Shown one piece after another: positions 60,652-64,000 of a stretch of DNA of 64,000 nucleotides (positions within the stretch are counted from its first letter, which is position 1; the number at the start of each line of letters is the position of its first letter). The translations under genes were made by a program, and so were the position numbers. The DNA lies in NCBI GenBank assembly GCA_023404675.1, contig JAEYAW010000030.1, forward strand, positions 62,001 through 126,000. The letters are read 5' to 3'. A model generated the notes under the pieces. That model worked only from the letters and a program-made list of their open reading frames with translations, was not told the DNA's origin and ran no database searches. The stretch comes from Pseudomonadota bacterium (GTDB lineage Bacteria > Pseudomonadota > Alphaproteobacteria > Rhizobiales > Xanthobacteraceae).

Positions 60652-62255
60652 TATGCAAACCTCCGGGCGTATTCACCGAGAGCCATCATCGATCCGCTCG
60701 GCACCGCATCATAGTTCACAGCAAGCTTGCCGCTCCGGTCGCGAGCCACGGCACGCGGATAGACCTGTGCCACTTCCTGAGCGACAAGGCCGCGATGACG
60801 GCCGTTGCCAAGGCCTTCTTCTGGCTTGTAATCAAAATCGATCACGTGGAGACCGTCAGCCCGTTCACCCACGACCTCGATATCCTCTTTCGAGGCGATG
60901 TCAGAGCGCATCCAGCCACCGAGTGCCGCGCTGCCAAGGCCAAAAAGGCCCGACATGAAGGCGTTGTTTGAATTGATCTGAGCGTTGTAGCCGAGGTTCT
61001 GCTGGTTGAGGTTCTGCTGGACCGCACCGAGATAGTCGACAGGCGCGATGCCAGGCGTTGGTGTTGAAGTGTAGTTCGGCGCCGACACCTGCGACCCTGA
61101 CATCAGAGCGGAAATCTCGTTGATCGGCTGATTGCGGAGCGTCGCCTGCTCCTGAATCATCGCCTGACGCTGACTGTTGGTCAGATTTGCATTGGTTAGC
61201 GCCTGATTGAATGCAACCTGCTGATTATTGGCGTTCTGGGCGTATTGCTGCTGCTGTGCCTGATTGGCAAAGGAGGCGTTATTGGCGTTTTGTGCATATT
61301 GCTGGGCCTGCGCATTATTCGCGAACTCGCCCATCGCCTGACCTTGGCTAAACTCCTGCTGCTGAGCGGTATTGGCGAACTGTGCATTGGCCAGCGCCTG
61401 TTGGTAGGCCTGCAACTGCGCCGCATTAGCCGCCTGCTGCTGCGCCTGATTCTGACCGAACTGCTGCGCCTGAGCATTGTTGGCGAACTGCCCCGCCTGC
61501 TGAGCCAGTCCAGCCAATCGCGACTGCTCTTGCCCCCCAGCAAGAACGGCCTGCATCCGCGCGTCGGTTCGCGATCGATTGTCAGCGTCAACCGCGTTAT
61601 TCCACTGTTCCGAGCCCGGCGTAATGCCCTTGTTGATGAGCTGGGTCTGGAGCGCGGCTGTGTCGCGATCAAGCTGAGGATTAAGCCGCGAATAAATTGC
61701 ATCCTCAACCTTGGTGCGATCCGACGAATAATCAGTCGGGCCATAAGAGGTCTGAATGTTGCCGGCACCGGCAATTTGCGATTGGATAGGCATGCCGGTA
61801 TCTGACACGCGCATCGTGATAGGTGACCCGCTGGACAAGGACGATTGGATCGGGCCGGCCCCGTTGATCGAAGACGTGATCTGCCCAGCCGGCTGGATGC
61901 CGCCCACATTCACACTGGTGACGTTCTCGGGTAGCCCCTGAAACGAGAACGGCTTGCCAAGAAGCTCAGCAATCCGCGCACTCTGCTGCTCCGCGATATT
62001 GCCGACGTTCTGCCGCGCGCGCTGGTTTGTCTCGAAAATCCCCTGTTCACCCGGCGAATAGCTCTGAGTCGCCTCAAAGCGCGGCGTGCCATCTTCCCAG
62101 TTTCCAATCTGACGATAGGTGAGCGATCCCTGCGGTGTGACCTGATTGGTCGCGTTCAGGCCATACTGCGACACAGCCGTCTGTTGATTGTACTTGGCCT
62201 GGGCCGCAGCAGTCTGTTCAGGGTTAGGAGCCGGGGGCGGTGAAGGAGCTTCCAT
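60651..62255 (-). CDS. Q/N-rich phage virion protein with C-terminal S74 autocleaving chaperone
   Basis: The 534-residue product starts with a Pro/Ala tail and a beta-rich block (QVTPQGSLTYRQIGNWEDGT). Residues about 225-350 are Gln/Asn/Ala-rich repeats (NNAQAQQFGQNQAQQQAA and similar). The C-terminus is a Peptidase S74 intramolecular chaperone domain beginning SDIASKEDI (Ser451, Lys456), with the Ser-Lys pair spaced as in endosialidases. Cleavage before Ser451 would release 84 residues. Its ATG follows the previous stop (TAA) without a gap. Confidence 0.82.
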   Translation of the reverse strand: MEAPSPPPAPNPEQTAAAQAKYNQQTAVSQYGLNATNQVTPQGSLTYRQIGNWEDGTPRFEATQSYSPGEQGIFETNQRARQNVGNIAEQQSARIAELLGKPFSFQGLPENVTSVNVGGIQPAGQITSSINGAGPIQSSLSSGSPITMRVSDTGMPIQSQIAGAGNIQTSYGPTDYSSDRTKVEDAIYSRLNPQLDRDTAALQTQLINKGITPGSEQWNNAVDADNRSRTDARMQAVLAGGQEQSRLAGLAQQAGQFANNAQAQQFGQNQAQQQAANAAQLQAYQQALANAQFANTAQQQEFSQGQAMGEFANNAQAQQYAQNANNASFANQAQQQQYAQNANNQQVAFNQALTNANLTNSQRQAMIQEQATLRNQPINEISALMSGSQVSAPNYTSTPTPGIAPVDYLGAVQQNLNQQNLGYNAQINSNNAFMSGLFGLGSAALGGWMRSDIASKEDIEVVGERADGLHVIDFDYKPEEGLGNGRHRGLVAQEVAQVYPRAVARDRSGKLAVNYDAVPSGSMMALGEYARRFA

Positions 62256-62678
62256 TTACAAACCCCATTTGGCCTTAAAGGCGGGGAGATCGTCAGCGGT
62301 CAACGCGAAGCACACCCCGTCCTCGTCGCCGTAGTAGCGACGCGAGATGCCTTCGTAAGAGCGCCTCGGGAGAAATTTTCCGAGGATGCGACACACCCTC
62401 TTGTTGGATTTTCGCGTATGCATCTGAAGACGAACGCAACCGCATTGAACAAAGACGTAGTGAAGCGCGGCGCGCCATGCGTCGCGGCCCGCGATCCCCT
62501 GCCCTGCTACGGACAGATCAATCCCCGCCCCGTTAAAACCGGTAAACACAAAAGCCCCGGTTAGCCGGCCGCCGCTCTCGATACCGATGGCGCTATAAGG
62601 CGGGTGAAACGGGACGCCCGTGATCCCCGATACCCACCCTGCAACGGCCTCGTCATGACCAATCACAAGGCCGCTCAA
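62256..62678 (-). CDS. GNAT-like phage protein
   Basis: The 140-residue product (TTG start at 62678, GGAGG 7 bases upstream, stop of the previous gene overlapped) shows AIGIESGGRLTGAFVFTGFN and a helical middle with ALHYVFVQCGCVRLQMHTRKSNKRV. These fit the acetyl-CoA fold of N-acetyltransferases often found among podovirus virion genes. The acceptor is unknown; modification of a virion or host protein is a guess. Confidence 0.65.
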   Translation of the reverse strand: MSGLVIGHDEAVAGWVSGITGVPFHPPYSAIGIESGGRLTGAFVFTGFNGAGIDLSVAGQGIAGRDAWRAALHYVFVQCGCVRLQMHTRKSNKRVCRILGKFLPRRSYEGISRRYYGDEDGVCFALTADDLPAFKAKWGL

Positions 62679-64000
62679 ATCATGCCTCCAGCTTCCATCG
62701 TCACATCGAAGCTGTTGACATTGAAGGTCACGTTTTGGCGCGGCAACGATCCCCACACCCCGACGCCCCAGAGCGCCACACCCCACTGCCCGCCTGACAA
62801 TGCCAGAGGATTAACCGTATCCACCGCGACCTTGATCGATGCACAGTAGCCAATGCCAGAAACAGAATTCCAGTTCGCGACGGTGACCGACTCCGGAGGC
62901 CACTCAGAGACATCCCACAGCGCCTGATCCCACAGCGACGGATTGACGGCAGAGGATGCCTGCACGTAGATCGGCGCATCGTCGCGGAAATCCACGTTGA
63001 AGGCGATGCCGGGCGTGATCTGCTGATCCGTTGTCAAATGCACCCGAGACATCATCCAACGCTTTTGATTACCTCGCGCTCCATAATAGCTGAACGCGGT
63101 CTGAAGCTCTGCGTGGATGTTCTTGCCGTTATCCGTTGACCCCTGATCGGTGAGATAGACAGTACCGTCATTGCCGCCGAAATAGAGCAAATCATTGAAC
63201 AGCTCCCAGCAGTTCGCGTGCATGCCTGTGAATCGGCACCAAGCTCCAGTAAGCGTGTTCATGACAAACTGAACCTGATCCGCCCCCTCCGTTACGGGGA
63301 TATTGAGCAGCGCCCGCGTGCCGCGCGGATAGGAGATCAATTCCCATCCGAAATTGTCCGCGTAGCTGCGGGCTGCGATGTTCATTTCGCGCGAGATGTT
63401 GTCCGTCATCGACACACGCTGCATCGCGGCGCGCTCGAACACCATCGCCTTCGAGAGCGGCAGCACGCCATCAATGCAGATGAATACCAGATCGGCGCCT
63501 ACTTTAGTGATGCAGCGCCGTCCAATCGGAGCGCCGATATCAAAGACACCAACAAGCTGAAAGTCAGTCGCCGGGTCCACGCCGGAGTAAATCGCAACCT
63601 GCCCACGGCTGGTGACGAACACCGCATAGTCGTCGAGACCGGTTCCGCCATCCAGCGACCATGTCGCCATCGCGACGAGATACCCGCCCTTGTTGAATAC
63701 GCCTGCCATCGGGAAGCGTACGGCGGCGCCCTGAATACTGTCCACCGGAAGATAGGCGGCATTCATTGATGCATCGATGACAAACCAGATACGGCCCTTG
63801 TGAACGTTGACCCCAATGAACTTGGTGGGATCGATCCCGGCCCCGGTGATGGTCGGGCGCGCCCATACCGTGCCGTTATAATAATAGGGCAATTCGAGCC
63901 CATTCACCATGTAGAGGTAGTTGCCGCCGGTGCCAGTAAAATTCGCGGTCTGGAAGCGATTTCCAGACAGCCCGGTCTGCATCGACACCGCAGAGCCCTG
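62675..64000 (-). CDS. phage head-closure / tail-hub-like protein, 5' end outside the window
   Basis: The frame is open to the right edge (QGSAVSMQTGL at the boundary), so at least 441 residues are present and the true start lies beyond 64000. The sequence is beta-rich with repeated blade-like segments (GGNYLYMVNGLELPYYYNGT, DLLYFGGNDGTVYLTDQG, NTLTGAWCRFTG). Such beta-propeller proteins, like P22 gp10, close the portal in short-tailed phages. The assignment is by composition and position only. Confidence 0.6.
   Translation of the reverse strand, partial: QGSAVSMQTGLSGNRFQTANFTGTGGNYLYMVNGLELPYYYNGTVWARPTITGAGIDPTKFIGVNVHKGRIWFVIDASMNAAYLPVDSIQGAAVRFPMAGVFNKGGYLVAMATWSLDGGTGLDDYAVFVTSRGQVAIYSGVDPATDFQLVGVFDIGAPIGRRCITKVGADLVFICIDGVLPLSKAMVFERAAMQRVSMTDNISREMNIAARSYADNFGWELISYPRGTRALLNIPVTEGADQVQFVMNTLTGAWCRFTGMHANCWELFNDLLYFGGNDGTVYLTDQGSTDNGKNIHAELQTAFSYYGARGNQKRWMMSRVHLTTDQQITPGIAFNVDFRDDAPIYVQASSAVNPSLWDQALWDVSEWPPESVTVANWNSVSGIGYCASIKVAVDTVNPLALSGGQWGVALWGVGVWGSLPRQNVTFNVNSFDVTMEAGGMI

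Noticed and set aside
50298..64000. Gene transfer agent instead of a prophage
   Set aside because: No GTA-type capsid/portal/tail order is visible, and fibres, holins, endolysin, ejection proteins and a tRNA junction fit a prophage better; the head genes lie outside, so this is not fully excluded.

Overview
The window is high-GC alphaproteobacterial DNA. Gene content and order (tatABC-scpBA-nagZ-SPOR-argS-dgt, yajC-secDF, eno-ftsB-pdhABC-lpd, trpDC-moaC-moeA-lexA, pyrG-secG-tpiA, an ExoR-like regulator, GAAC/GTTC-N7 LexA boxes) suggest Hyphomicrobiales of the Bradyrhizobium/Nitrobacter/Rhodopseudomonas/Afipia group (Nitrobacteraceae). The genus is not determined. About 50 kb is ordinary chromosome; the last about 13.7 kb is the distal part of a prophage that runs off the right edge.

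Region by region. 1-6.4 kb: a DUF1127 micro-protein, the tRNA methyltransferase TrmFO, then a leftward unit yajC-secD-secF followed by homologues of two mitochondrial complex I assembly factors (NDUFAF3-type Mth938 protein and NDUFAF6-type squalene/phytoene-synthase-like protein). 6.4-22 kb: DUF815 ATPase, an NlpD-like lipoprotein with degenerate LytM domain, pcm, a FAT-GUY single-domain response regulator, surE-serS, tatCBA, scpBA, nagZ, a SPOR protein, argS and dgt, nearly all leftward. 22-24.9 kb: erpA, xthA, the ExoR-like Sel1 protein and a 724-bp stretch with no confident gene. 24.9-33.2 kb: the pyruvate dehydrogenase locus, in transcription order pdhA, pdhB, aceF, a small secreted protein and lpdA, with ftsB, an FMN reductase and eno further right. 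33.3-40.2 kb: queF, an unrecognised protein, kdsA with a coupled MFS exporter, a NIPSNAP protein, pyrG, secG and tpiA. 40.4-46.9 kb, rightward: a PpiD-like chaperone, trpD, trpC, moaC, moeA and lexA with two candidate LexA boxes. 47.1-50.1 kb: btuB behind a cobalamin riboswitch, and a small lipoprotein.

Phage part. tRNA-Thr(TGU) at 50.2 kb is the last clear chromosomal marker and the likely integration site. Next come a perfect LexA box and two small rightward genes. From 51.1 kb all but one gene points left. In transcription order from the right edge they are: a head-closure/tail-hub-like protein (cut by the window), a GNAT-like protein, a Q/N-rich protein ending in a self-cleaving S74 chaperone, an ejection protein with a glucosaminidase domain, a second ejection/pilot protein with GPWxKY motifs, a terminator, a collar fibre with 13 HxH metal motifs, a glycine-rich adhesin, a small tail-associated protein, and a tightly overlapping lysis cassette (GH24 endolysin, two holin-like proteins, a coiled-coil membrane protein, a Cys-rich secreted protein). 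No sheath, tube or tape-measure gene is visible, which fits a short-tailed (podovirus-like) phage. No integrase is present, so it should lie beyond position 64000.

The most interesting points are the SOS box beside the attachment site, the terminator whose U-tract runs into the ribosome-binding site of the HxH fibre, the S74 domain on a Q/N-rich virion protein, the antisense membrane micro-protein in the tail locus, and the pairing of two complex I assembly-factor homologues with SecDF-YajC.
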